Source: Streptomyces aurantiogriseus (lineage in GTDB: Bacteria; Actinomycetota; Actinomycetes; Streptomycetales; Streptomycetaceae). From it: a DNA stretch of 64,000 nt. The stretch spans positions 1 to 64,000 of the forward strand of contig NZ_BMSX01000030.1 in assembly GCF_014649375.1 (NCBI RefSeq), in the 5' to 3' direction. Below the pieces are notes generated by a model that saw only the letters and a list, made by a program, of their open reading frames with translations, was not told the origin of the DNA and made no database searches. Position 1 is the stretch's first letter; each line of letters starts with the position of its first letter. The position numbers and the translations under genes were made by a program. Below are positions 41,740-50,609 of this stretch, in pieces.

Positions 41740-44700
41740 CCCGCGCTCCCTGGACTGGTGTAGCCGAACTTCTTCAGGTCGGCCGAACGGCTGCCGGCGG
41801 GCTGGAGGTCGGCGTAGGGGTGGAGGCGGGCGCCGGTGGTGCCGTTGGCCAGGGTGCGCTGCGGCTGGGCGGGGGTCGGGTGCGGGCGGTCGGCGCCGAG
41901 GAGGGCGAGTGCGGCCTCGGGGCCGTTGTCGCGGCGGGCGGCGGCGATCTCGTCCAGGTCCCAGGCCATGGTTCCGACGACGGTACGGCGGGTGCCGCGC
42001 ACCTGGACCGTGCCGCGCACCAGCAGCAGACCGCTGTGGAAGACGGTGTGCGCGCAGGCCGGGTGGGAGTCCTCGAAGAAGGCCAGGTCGACCAGGCCGG
42101 AGCCGTCCTCCAGGGTGACGAAGATGATGCGCCGACCGCTGGCGATGGGCGGGGTCTGGGTGGAGGCCCGTACACCGGCGACGAGGACCTGCTGCCCGGC
42201 CCGCAGGGCGGCCAGGTGCGCCGCGTCGGTCGCGCCGATCTCGCGCAGCAGCCGGTGGTGGTGCTCCATCAGGTGCTTGGAGACGTCGATGCCCAGGGTG
42301 CTCAGCTCGGCGCTCAGGGCTTCGCGTCCGGTCATCTCCGGCAGGCCGCTCGGCTCCGCTCCGCCGACGGCACCCGTGTCGATGGGCAGCTGCCCCTTGC
42401 CTGCGGACCGGGTGCGAGAGGCCCGGTGGAGTTCGGCGATCTGCAGCAGCAGGTCGCGGCGGGTGAGGCGGCCGTCGTGGAGGGAGTTCAGGGCGCCGAT
42501 CTCCGCGAGGCGTTCGGCGACCGGCCTGCTGGGGCGGGCCCGCTGCCAGAAGTCCGACAGCGATCCGTACGGTTGCCCCTCCTCTATCCGGGCGCACTCG
42601 TCCTCGCTGATGCCGTGCACCGCGGACAGGGCAAGGCGTACGCCCCACTGCTCTCCGTCGGCCTGCTCCACGGTGTGCTTCACCTTGGAGTGGTTGATGT
42701 CGACGGGCAGCACCGGCACGCCACGCCGACGAGCGTCGGAGACGAGGACGCGCTTGGGCCACATACCGGGGTCGTGTTCGAGAAGGCCGGACAGCAGGTA
42801 TGCCGGGTAGTGCGCTTTGAGCCAGGCGCTCTGCAGGGCCGGTACGGCGAAGGCGACCGCGTGCGCCCGGCAGAAGCCGTAGGCACCGAAGGCCTCGATG
42901 GTCTTCCAGACCTCCTCCCGCACCTCCGGGCTGTAACCGCGGGCCCTTGCCTGGCGGTGGAACCAGTCCTTGATCCGGGGCAGCCGGTCCTTCTCACCGA
43001 GTGCCCGACGGGCTACCTCGGCCAGCGCGTAGTCGCAGCCGGTCATCACCGACAGCGTCTCGATGATCTGCTCGTGCCAGATGGTCACGCCGTAGGTGTC
43101 GGCAAGCACCGGCTCAAGGTCCGGATGGGCGTACGACGGAGTGCCGCCATGGCGTGCGGCGATGTACCGCTCGGGCATGCCGCCGGCGACCGGACCGGGA
43201 CGGAAGAGACTGATGTCGGCGATGACGTCCTGCGGATCGCGTGGCTGCAGCCGAGACAAAAGATCTTGCTGACCGGGTGACTCCAACTGGAACAAACCCA
43301 GGGTTTGACTCTCCTGGATGAGCTTGAACGCGAAGACGTCGTCGAGCGGCACCTGCTCGGGGTCGTCCAGGTCGATGTGGTTGCCGGTCGTCCGTTCGAT
43401 CTCAGCGACGGCATGGGCCATCGCGGACTGCATGCGGACACCCAGGACGTCGAGTTTGATGTTGCCCAGGTCCTCGATCTCCTCCTTTGCCGCCATGGCC
43501 ATGGGGTAGTCGCCCTGCGGCGTGGGCTGCACCGGAAGCCGGTCGAGAAGGGTCGCGTCGCTGATGACCACGCCGCAGGGGTGCATGGCCATGCCGTGGA
43601 CCAGGGAGTCGAGACCTTCGGCGAGCTCCCACAGCGGTCCGTACCGGTGTGCTTCGGCGGCCAGTTGTCGCAGTTCGGGCAGTTCGGCGAGGGCGCCGGT
43701 GATGTCGGAGGCCCTCAGGTGCGGGAAGCTCTTGGCGATCCGGTCGACGTCCGGGGGTGCGATGCCGAGGGCAAGGCCGGTGTCGCGCAGGGCACGGCGG
43801 GCCCGGTAGGTCTCGGGCATCGCGGTGACCGCCACCCGTTCCTTGCCGAACCGGTCGAAGATCGCGTCGTAGCACTCCAGCCGTCGGGCCGATTCCACGT
43901 CGATGTCGATGTCGGGCAGCGACGCCCGGCGCACGCTCAGGAAGCGTTCGAACAGCAGGCGGTGGTCGAGCGGGTTGGCCGTGGCGATGCCCAGCGCGTG
44001 GCAGACCATCGACCCGGCGCCCGAGCCGCGGGCCGCGACCCTGATGCCCTTCTCCCTGATGTCGGCCACGACCTGGCCTACGGCGAGGAAATACGGGTCG
44101 TAGTCCAGCTTGGAGATCACGTCGAGTTCTTCGTCCAGCCGGCCGAGCGCCACTCGGTCACGGTCGAGGCCGCGTCGGGCCATGCCGGCCTCGCACTGCC
44201 GGCGCAGCAGCTGTGCGGCTCCTCCCGCTCCGGGCTCGGCGCCGAAGAGCGCCGGTTCCGGGAAGTGTGGCGTGCCCAGCCCGAGGTCGGCTACGGGGTC
44301 GACGGTGCACGCGGCCGCCGTGGCAGCGGTGTCCGCCACCAGGCGGCGTGCCCGTCGGACATCCGCTCCGGCGCACTCGGCGACCATCGACGCGATGACC
44401 GTCATCGCCCTTCCGTCCTTGAGCCAGCGCTGCCCGCTGTCCAGGTGGCGCCGGTCGATGGGCCGCAGCAGCCGCGCGGCGTCCAGGACGTCGGCGAGGC
44501 GGTGCTGGTCGGGGTCCGCGTAGCGGACGGCGTTGGAGAGCACCGCAGTGGTGCGGGTGCGGTCGGCCAGCGCCAGCGTTCGGGCAGCCAGCCGGAGCGA
44601 TCCAGGCCCGATGCCGAAACGTTTATGCACAACAGTTTCCAGCCTGAGTCCACTACCGAAGATCTCCTGCCACGGCGCCAGCAGCTTCATCGCGACGTCT

Positions 44701-45188
44701 TCGCGACCAGCCGCCAAGGCGCGCACCGGCTCCGAGAGCGGTCCGAGCAGTACGGCCAGGCCGGGGCCGCCGTACTCGCGCAACGCCTCCCACGGCACCA
44801 CCGGCGCCGTACCGGACACGGCACCGACATGGGCAGCCGACGTGATGCGGCACAGCCGCGCCCATCCCGCCCGGTTCTGCGCGAGCAGCACGAACCGCAG
44901 AGGCGGCTCGACGACGTGCGCGCCACCGCGTGCCGGGGTGCGGCGCCGCTGGGCAGGCGGTGGGGGCGCAAGGGCCTCCACCGCCAGATCGACACCGAAG
45001 ATCGGCCGAACCCCGGCGCCGGCGCACGCCTGCGCGAACCGGACGACCCCGGTGACCGTGTCCCGGTCGGTGAGCGCGAGCGCCGTCATGCCCCGCTCGA
45101 CCGCCCGCCGGACGAGATGCTCGGGATGGGCGGCACCGTAGCGAGCGGAGTAACCGGACGCGACGTGCAGATGGGCGAAGCCCGCCAT
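41736..45188 (-). CDS. dnaE2: Error-prone DNA polymerase DnaE2
   Basis: A 1150-residue C-family polymerase alpha subunit of the damage-inducible DnaE2 type, used for translesion synthesis and mutagenesis. The N-terminal PHP domain opens HLHVASGYSARYG; the palm acids lie in LPDIDIDVES (about residue 420); GRKRPGP-like finger motifs appear around LFRPGPVAGGMPERY; a C-terminal OB fold carries VTLEDGSGLVDLAFF. The ATG at 45188 has GGAGG upstream, and an SOS box sits 52 bases ahead. It overlaps the imuB-like gene, forming a two-gene mutasome cassette. Confidence 0.95.
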   Translation of the reverse strand: MAGFAHLHVASGYSARYGAAHPEHLVRRAVERGMTALALTDRDTVTGVVRFAQACAGAGVRPIFGVDLAVEALAPPPPAQRRRTPARGGAHVVEPPLRFVLLAQNRAGWARLCRITSAAHVGAVSGTAPVVPWEALREYGGPGLAVLLGPLSEPVRALAAGREDVAMKLLAPWQEIFGSGLRLETVVHKRFGIGPGSLRLAARTLALADRTRTTAVLSNAVRYADPDQHRLADVLDAARLLRPIDRRHLDSGQRWLKDGRAMTVIASMVAECAGADVRRARRLVADTAATAAACTVDPVADLGLGTPHFPEPALFGAEPGAGGAAQLLRRQCEAGMARRGLDRDRVALGRLDEELDVISKLDYDPYFLAVGQVVADIREKGIRVAARGSGAGSMVCHALGIATANPLDHRLLFERFLSVRRASLPDIDIDVESARRLECYDAIFDRFGKERVAVTAMPETYRARRALRDTGLALGIAPPDVDRIAKSFPHLRASDITGALAELPELRQLAAEAHRYGPLWELAEGLDSLVHGMAMHPCGVVISDATLLDRLPVQPTPQGDYPMAMAAKEEIEDLGNIKLDVLGVRMQSAMAHAVAEIERTTGNHIDLDDPEQVPLDDVFAFKLIQESQTLGLFQLESPGQQDLLSRLQPRDPQDVIADISLFRPGPVAGGMPERYIAARHGGTPSYAHPDLEPVLADTYGVTIWHEQIIETLSVMTGCDYALAEVARRALGEKDRLPRIKDWFHRQARARGYSPEVREEVWKTIEAFGAYGFCRAHAVAFAVPALQSAWLKAHYPAYLLSGLLEHDPGMWPKRVLVSDARRRGVPVLPVDINHSKVKHTVEQADGEQWGVRLALSAVHGISEDECARIEEGQPYGSLSDFWQRARPSRPVAERLAEIGALNSLHDGRLTRRDLLLQIAELHRASRTRSAGKGQLPIDTGAVGGAEPSGLPEMTGREALSAELSTLGIDVSKHLMEHHHRLLREIGATDAAHLAALRAGQQVLVAGVRASTQTPPIASGRRIIFVTLEDGSGLVDLAFFEDSHPACAHTVFHSGLLLVRGTVQVRGTRRTVVGTMAWDLDEIAAARRDNGPEAALALLGADRPHPTPAQPQRTLANGTTGARLHPYADLQPAGSRSADLKKFGYTSPGSAG

Positions 45189-45239
45189 GCCGCACCTCCA
45201 TCACTCCACCCCTTTTGCGCCATACACCCGATATGTTCA

Positions 45240-45255
45240 TCGTACTCGCGTTCGA
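45240..45255 (-). promoter_or_regulatory. LexA (SOS) box of dnaE2
   Basis: TCGTAC-TCGC-GTTCGA matches the actinobacterial LexA consensus TCGAAC-N4-GTTCGA at 11 of 12 positions, 52 bases upstream of the dnaE2 ATG. Confidence 0.8.
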
Positions 45256-45662
45256 TTACTCTAACCCCATCAGCGCCGGTCAGCGACCAGATTCGAGACC
45301 AGATTCGAACACATCAACGATTCCTTGGCGAGATGAGCAGCGGCCGAAACAGGTACCGCCCGCCACCTCCCCCACCGGGCGGAGCAGTTGGGGAAAATCG
45401 CCCCACGGCGCGCACCAGGGCGACGTCATTCACCGAGTCGGAGCAGGGCGACCCCGGCAACGATCTGCAGCGGGAACGACACTTTCCGTGACGGAAGACG
45501 GGTCGCCGGCACCCACACAGCGATACAACGCGACGGCAGGCGCTACACGCACCTCACCGAACGGGCACAGGCCGCCGCAGGCGCTGAGCGCACCCGCCAC
45601 AGACCACCCGCACCACCGGCACCACCCGCCACAGACCACCCGCACCCGCCCACAACGCGAAA
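45256..45662. other. Intergenic region between dnaE2 and protease genes
   Basis: No gene is supported in these 407 bases. There is a direct repeat CAGATTCGA (45290-45312) and a Pro/His/Thr-like low-complexity stretch at 45560-45655 rich in CCACCCGCAC units. A GC-rich inverted repeat (CCGCCCG with CGGGCGG) lies near 45358-45386. Confidence 0.4.
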
Positions 45663-45690
45663 GTCCCGCCCCTCGCGCGCGGGGCGGGAC
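45663..45690. terminator. Hairpin terminator after protease 1
   Basis: GTCCCGCCCC and GGGGCGGGAC form a perfect 10-bp stem with an 8-base loop, 27 bases beyond the stop of the minus-strand protease gene. Confidence 0.7.
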
Positions 45691-45717
45691 ATCACACAAG
45701 CCGTACGAACCGGAGCG

Positions 45718-46800
45718 TCAGCCGATCTGCGTACCGGTGGCCGACAGCGCCTCCGTCACCGGCTGGAAGAACGTCTCCCCGCCCGAGGTGCAGTCACCGC
45801 TGCCGCCGGAGGTGAGACCGATCGCGTTGCTGCCCGAGAAGAGGGAGCCGCCGCTGTCGCCGGGCTCGGCGCAGACGTCGGTCTGGATGAGGCCGTTGAC
45901 GATGTCGCCGTTGCCGTAGTTCACGGTGGCGTCCAGGCCGGTGACCGTGCCGTCGTGCACCTGGGTCGTCGAGCCGCTGCGGGTCACCTTCATGCCGACG
46001 GTGGCCTCGGCCGCCCCCGTGATCTGCTGGGCGGAGCCGTTGTAGAGGTTGACCTCGCTCGGGTGGTCGACCTCGGCGGTGTACTTGACGAGGCCGTAGT
46101 CGTCGCCGGGGAAGCTGGAGGTCTCGTTCGTGCCGATCTCGGTGCCGGAGGAGTCCGACCAGGTCGAGATGGACTCGGTGCAGTGGCCGGCGGTCAGGAA
46201 GTACGGCTCGCCGCCCTTGACCACGTTGAAGCCGAGCGAGCAGCGCCCACTGCCTCCGGTGATGGCGTCACCGCCCGCGATGAGGGGCTTGAACTCCCCC
46301 TTCGTGCGCTGGAGTTCCGCCGTGGCGCCGAGGCCCTCGACGACCTTGGTGAGCTTGGCCCACTCGGCCTCGGAGACCGTGCGGTCGGCGGTGACGACGA
46401 CCTTGTTGGTCGTCGGGTCGGTCACCCAGGAGGTGCCGGGGATCGTCGCGTCGTTCTTGAGCGTCGTACGGGCGCTCTTCAGCTCGGCGAGGGAGTTCTC
46501 CACCAGTCTGGCCTTGGCGCCGGCCGCCTCGACGGTCTTCGCCGCGGTCTCGTCGAGCACGTTCACCACGAGGCTCTTGGTCTTCGCGTCGTAGTAGGTG
46601 CCCGCTGCGTCGGCGCCGAGGTCCTGGCCGAGCGTCGAGGCGAGCTTTCCGGCCGCAAGGGCCGTGAGGAGCCGGGGCTCCGGGGTCTGCGGGGTCTCAC
46701 TCGCGTTCGCAGTCTGGAAGGTGACTCCCGCGGCGACGAGGGCGGCGATACCCGCTCCCGTCATGACGGCCCGTCGCCTGGGTATGCGTCGGTGCTTCAA
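45718..46800 (-). CDS. Streptogrisin-type (S1E) secreted serine protease
   Basis: A 360-residue chymotrypsin-like preproprotease. The start is TTG at 46800, backed by AGGAGG; longer frames upstream lack any ribosome site. Signal peptide to about residue 31 (QTANA), propeptide with the alpha-lytic type SWVTDPTTNKVVVTADRTV, mature enzyme starting near IAGGDAI. Triad: TAGHC (His), DYGLV (Asp), GDSGGSL (Ser); Cys pairs as in streptogrisins. The mature domain is close in sequence to the product of the neighbouring protease gene, so the two are tandem paralogues. Confidence 0.93.
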   Translation of the reverse strand: MKHRRIPRRRAVMTGAGIAALVAAGVTFQTANASETPQTPEPRLLTALAAGKLASTLGQDLGADAAGTYYDAKTKSLVVNVLDETAAKTVEAAGAKARLVENSLAELKSARTTLKNDATIPGTSWVTDPTTNKVVVTADRTVSEAEWAKLTKVVEGLGATAELQRTKGEFKPLIAGGDAITGGSGRCSLGFNVVKGGEPYFLTAGHCTESISTWSDSSGTEIGTNETSSFPGDDYGLVKYTAEVDHPSEVNLYNGSAQQITGAAEATVGMKVTRSGSTTQVHDGTVTGLDATVNYGNGDIVNGLIQTDVCAEPGDSGGSLFSGSNAIGLTSGGSGDCTSGGETFFQPVTEALSATGTQIG

Positions 46801-47187
46801 CTCACGTCCTCCTGTGGGGGGTTCGGCCCGGACGGTTGTGGGGACCGTGCGGGCCGGAAGGCTGGTTGACGGGCGCCCACTCTTCCGAACCCCACAGGGA
46901 GCACACAAGGTCGACTTCAGGACGCGCACACGGTGACCACCGCGCGCCCTCCGCACGTTCACCACCCCGTTCACCACGGGAGAGTCACAGGAGAGTTGCA
47001 GAAAGTTCGCACTGCAAATGCTACGCGTGAGTAACCATGCACCGGGTGGTGAGGTCTAGTCCTGACTTGAACTCGCCCTCGCCTCGGACGCCGAAGGTGT
47101 CGGAAACGTCGGGGATGTGAAGGACCTAGGGGGAAGCGGTTGCCGCATCTGCCGGGCCGCCTCCGCCGGCTTCTTGTACGGACAAGA
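46801..47187. other. Intergenic promoter region of protease 1
   Basis: No gene seen. The minus-strand promoter of the first protease should lie at 46830-47050, where the sequence is less GC-rich (GTTGCAGAAAGTTCGCACTG). No operator was recognised. Confidence 0.35.
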
Positions 47188-47224
47188 GCGAGCCCCCGCA
47201 CGCCGGTTGCGTGCGGGGGCTCGC
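47188..47224. terminator. Strong hairpin terminator after protease 2
   Basis: GCGAGCCCCCGCACG and its exact complement form a 15-bp stem around a 7-base loop, 109 bases downstream of the protease 2 stop. Confidence 0.8.
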
Positions 47225-47245
47225 CTGCCGCTGGCTGCGAAGCCT

Positions 47246-47336
47246 GAGACCGATCATCTACCGGTCGCAGGGACCGGTAGGGGACCGATCACAGAACGGC
47301 CGGAGACCGATCACAGACCGGTCGGAGACCGATCAG
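47246..47336. repeat. 22-bp tandem repeats at the 3' end of protease 2
   Basis: G(A/G)GACCGATC recurs at 47246, 47281, 47303 and 47325, the last three spaced exactly 22 bp, with CACAGANCGG between. The final unit contains the stop codon of the protease gene. Purpose unknown; could be a slippage-prone minisatellite or structured 3' UTR. Confidence 0.6.
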
Positions 47337-48238
47337 AAGACGCTGACGCCGTACGCGTTCAGTGCCTCCACCACGGGCTGGAAGAAGGTCGTACCGCCGG
47401 AGGTGCAGTTGCCGCTGCCGCCGGAGGTCAGACCGTAGGCCACACCGTTGGTGCCGTAGAGCGCACCGCCGGAGTCGCCGGGCTCGGCGCAGACCGTGGT
47501 CTGGATCATGCCGTAGACGATGTCGCCGCCACCGTAGTTGACGGTCGCGTTCAGGGCGGTGACGCGGCCGCTGTGGATACCGGTGGTCGAACCGTCACGG
47601 GTCACCGTGGTGCCCACGCTCGGGGTGCCCGCGCTGGTGATGTCGGTGTTGCCGGCGGTGCCCGACTTGGTGATCGACGTGTTGGTGTACCGGACGAGGC
47701 CGTAGTCGTTCGTCGGGAAGCTGGAGCCCGCGGTCGGACCGAGAACCGTGGTGCGGGCGGAGTTGGAGTACCAGGTGCCCGCGCCGTCGGTGCAGTGACC
47801 GGCCGTCAGGAAGTAGTAGTTGCCCGCGCTGTCACGGACGTTGAAGCCGAGGGAGCAGCGCCAGCTACTCGCATAGATGGCGTCGCCACCCGCGATGTAC
47901 TTCTGGAACTTGCCCTCGGTGCGCTTGATCGTGAGGGCGTCGGCGTTGCCGCCGGCCTCCTGCTTGATCTGCGCGATCTCGGCCTGGGACACCGTGCTGT
48001 CGACGGTGACGACGACCCGGTTGGTCTTGCTGTCGACGGCCCAGGCGGTACCCGGGATGTCGGCCTTGAGCACCGAGCCACTGGCGCTCTTGAGTTCGGC
48101 GGCGCTGAAGGTGGCGGTGTCGGCCGCGCTCGCGTGGGGGATGGCGATGGCGGCCGCGGCGACGAGGCCGGTGGCGACGGCGGTGAGCCGAGTCCGTCTC
48201 GTGATGCCGCTGGTGGGGGTGGTGCGCTTGATCCTCAC
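47333..48238 (-). CDS. Streptogrisin-type (S1E) secreted serine protease
   Basis: A 301-residue preproprotease, the usual size of streptogrisin A/B precursors. GTG at 48238 follows GGGAGG. Signal peptide to about residue 38 (IPHASA), short propeptide (AELKSASGSVL, DIPGTAWAVDSKTNRVVV), mature start near YIAGGDAIY. Triad: TAGHC, DYGLVRY, GDSGGALYG. Ends in the typical TFFQPVVEALNAYGVSVF segment. Lies 532 bases downstream of and parallel to a paralogue. Confidence 0.95.
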   Translation of the reverse strand: MRIKRTTPTSGITRRTRLTAVATGLVAAAAIAIPHASAADTATFSAAELKSASGSVLKADIPGTAWAVDSKTNRVVVTVDSTVSQAEIAQIKQEAGGNADALTIKRTEGKFQKYIAGGDAIYASSWRCSLGFNVRDSAGNYYFLTAGHCTDGAGTWYSNSARTTVLGPTAGSSFPTNDYGLVRYTNTSITKSGTAGNTDITSAGTPSVGTTVTRDGSTTGIHSGRVTALNATVNYGGGDIVYGMIQTTVCAEPGDSGGALYGTNGVAYGLTSGGSGNCTSGGTTFFQPVVEALNAYGVSVF

Positions 48239-48520
48239 GTTTCGTTCCCTCCCAGGGGAAGTCGGGGGCCCGCGTGGGGTCGGGGCCCGTGAGGCGCAGT
48301 CGAGGGCCGACATTGTCCGGATTCCGGACATGCATGACCCTGACAAGCGCTGTGGGGGAGTATTCGGCCGAACGGCCGGTCGGCGCAAGGGTGCCTTTCG
48401 GCCGTCAACCTTTGAACGGATCATGTGCGTTGAGCCCCGTTGGCCCCCCTTGGGCGCCTCGGGCGGCTTCCAGCCCCTCAATCCCCTTGCCCCCTCGACC
48501 CCCTGGGCCCCTGCCCGGTC
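48239..48520. other. Intergenic region with the protease 2 promoter
   Basis: The part nearest the protease start (48239-48420) should hold its promoter; the region 48420-48520 is a C/T-rich stretch after the DUF1684 stop. Nothing else identified. Confidence 0.3.
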
Positions 48521-49300
48521 TCAGAGCAGGTTGCGCTCCCCCGCCCCGATCGCGACGGACAGCGTGTTCCCCGGCGGCGGGAAGGGGCAGATGAAGTGGT
48601 CGGCGAAGGCGCACGGCGGCAGTTGGGCGCGGTTGAAGTCCACGGTCGTGCGCCCCTCGGCGTCGGGCGCGGCCGGGTGCAGGAACCGGAACCGGTAACT
48701 GCTGTCCCCGCTGGTGGCGTCGGCGAACACCGCCCACAGCGAGCCGTCGCCCCGCACGCTCACCTGGAGCGTGAGCTCCTGCCCGTCGAGCCGGAACGCC
48801 ACCGCCCCGCCGAGACCGAGCCCTCGCTCGCGCCCGTCGGCGTTCGGCACCCGCACCGTCCGGTCCTCGTCGTACGGAGTGAAGCGCCCCGGCACCGACC
48901 AGCGCGGGTCGTACGGGGTGGCCTCGATGCCCCGGAACCGGCGCCTGGCCTCGGCTTCGGGGTCGAAGTCGCGTACGCCCCACACGCCTTCGCGGACCAG
49001 CACGACCAGCCGCCGCTCACCGTGCGCGACCCGGGCCGCGCCGACCGGCCCCTGGTCGGCGGCGAGCCGCACCTCTCCGTCGAACGGCTTGCCGTCGACG
49101 GTCAGCCCGTCGGACTCGGCCGCGGTGAGCACCACCCCGTCCTCTTCGGCCACCCAGGTCCCGGGGATGTCCGGAAGTCGCCCGTCCGGATAGTCCTCGA
49201 GCCAGTGGGTGCCGGTGAGCGCGAGGGGCCCGTAGGGCTCCGACACCGCGCCGACACGGTGCTCGTGCCACTGCTGCCAGTCGGCGGATGCGTCCGTCAT
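48521..49300 (-). CDS. DUF1684 family protein
   Basis: A 259-residue protein of the DUF1684 family, function unproven. Family stretches: GPLALTGTHWLED, RFRGIEATPYDPRWSVPGRF in part, and the C-terminal FNRAQLPPCAFADHFICPFPPPGN block with two Cys that is the strongest family mark. It begins four bases after the upstream monooxygenase stop, so it is the last gene of the monooxygenase/ABC operon. Confidence 0.88.
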   Translation of the reverse strand: MTDASADWQQWHEHRVGAVSEPYGPLALTGTHWLEDYPDGRLPDIPGTWVAEEDGVVLTAAESDGLTVDGKPFDGEVRLAADQGPVGAARVAHGERRLVVLVREGVWGVRDFDPEAEARRRFRGIEATPYDPRWSVPGRFTPYDEDRTVRVPNADGRERGLGLGGAVAFRLDGQELTLQVSVRGDGSLWAVFADATSGDSSYRFRFLHPAAPDAEGRTTVDFNRAQLPPCAFADHFICPFPPPGNTLSVAIGAGERNLL

Positions 49301-49304
49301 GTGA

Positions 49305-50609
49305 TCAACCCTTCCGTACCGGGTCGGACAACCCGAGGTGTGAGCGCAAGGTGGTTCCCTCGTATTCCGTGCGGAAGACGCCGCGTTCCTGGAGCAGCGG
49401 CACCACCCGGTCGACGAACTCGTCGAGCCCGCCGGGCGTGAGGTGCGGGACGAGGATGAAGCCGTCGGCGGCACCGTGCCGCACGAACGTCTCCAGTTCG
49501 GCGGCGACCGCCTGGGGCGTGCCGACGAAGGACTGCCGGCCGCTCGCCTCGATCACGGTCTGCCGGATGGACAGCCCCTTCTCCTTGGACAGCGCCCGCC
49601 ACTTCTCGGCGATCGCGACGGTGTCACCGCGCCGGGTGCGGCCCTGGGTGAGCTGCGGTTCGGCCACCGGGTCGATCTCGGGCAGCGGCCCGTCGGGGTC
49701 GTACGCCGACAGGTCGACGCCCCAGATCTGCTCCAGCACGAGGATCGCGGTCTGCGGGGAGACCTGCTGCCGTCTGATCTCCGCGGCCCGCTCCTGCGCC
49801 TCGGCGGCGGTGTCGCCGAGGACGACGGTGACGCCGGGCATGATCTTCAGGTCGTCGGGTGTCCGGCCGTACCTCTCCAGGCGCCTCTTCACATCGGTGG
49901 AGAAGGCGCGGCCCGCCTCCGGTGAACCGTGCCGCGTGAAGATGACGTCCGCCGCGGAGGCCGCGAACTCCCGGCCCTCGTCCGAGTCCCCCGCCTGGAT
50001 CACCACCGGGTGCCCCTGCGGTGAGCGCGGCACGGTGAACTCCCCCGCGATGTCGAAGTGCCGGCCGCGGTGCGCGAACGGCCGCGGCGCCCCGTCGGCA
50101 GTCCAGGAGTCCCACAGCTCCCGTGCGGTGGACACGAATTCGGCGGCGCGCGTGTATCTCTCCGTGCGGTCGAGATAGCCGCCGCGCCGGAAGTTCTCGC
50201 CGGTGAAGGCGTCGGAGGAGGTCACCACGTTCCAGGCCGCCCGGCCGCCGCTGAGATGGTCCAGCGAGGCCAGTCTGCGGGCGAGTTCGTACGGCTCGTT
50301 GAAGGTGGCGTTGACCGTGGCGGCGAGGCCGAGCCGCTCGGTGACGGCCGCGAGCGCGTTGAGCACGGTGAGCGACTCCGGCCGCCCGACGACGTCCAGG
50401 TCGTGGATACGGCCCTTGTGTTCGCGCAGCCGCAGCCCCTCCGCGAGGAAGAAGAAGTCGAACAGTCCGCGTTCGGCGGTGCGCGCGAGATGCTCGAAGG
50501 AGGAGAACTCGATCTGCGACCTCGAGCGGGGATCGGCCCAGACGGTGGTGTTGTTGACGCCGGGGAAGTGCGCGGCGAGATGCATGCGTTTCGGGGGCCG
50601 TACGGTCAT
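49305..50609 (-). CDS. FMN-dependent monooxygenase, NtaA/SnaA/DszA type
   Basis: A 434-residue bacterial-luciferase-like monooxygenase using reduced FMN and O2. The NtaA/SnaA/DszA subfamily is recognised by MHLAAHFPGVNNTTVW at the start, SSFEHLARTAERGLFDFFFLAEG, and GRAAWNVVTSSDAFTGENFRRGG; enzymes of this group oxidise chelators or carbon-sulfur bonds. Its ATG overlaps the preceding luciferase-like gene by ATGA. A separate flavin reductase gene is not seen in the cluster. Confidence 0.92.
   Translation of the reverse strand: MTVRPPKRMHLAAHFPGVNNTTVWADPRSRSQIEFSSFEHLARTAERGLFDFFFLAEGLRLREHKGRIHDLDVVGRPESLTVLNALAAVTERLGLAATVNATFNEPYELARRLASLDHLSGGRAAWNVVTSSDAFTGENFRRGGYLDRTERYTRAAEFVSTARELWDSWTADGAPRPFAHRGRHFDIAGEFTVPRSPQGHPVVIQAGDSDEGREFAASAADVIFTRHGSPEAGRAFSTDVKRRLERYGRTPDDLKIMPGVTVVLGDTAAEAQERAAEIRRQQVSPQTAILVLEQIWGVDLSAYDPDGPLPEIDPVAEPQLTQGRTRRGDTVAIAEKWRALSKEKGLSIRQTVIEASGRQSFVGTPQAVAAELETFVRHGAADGFILVPHLTPGGLDEFVDRVVPLLQERGVFRTEYEGTTLRSHLGLSDPVRKG

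Noticed and set aside
47246..47336. CRISPR-like array
   Set aside because: The units are contiguous 22-bp tandem repeats without distinct spacers and there are no cas genes.
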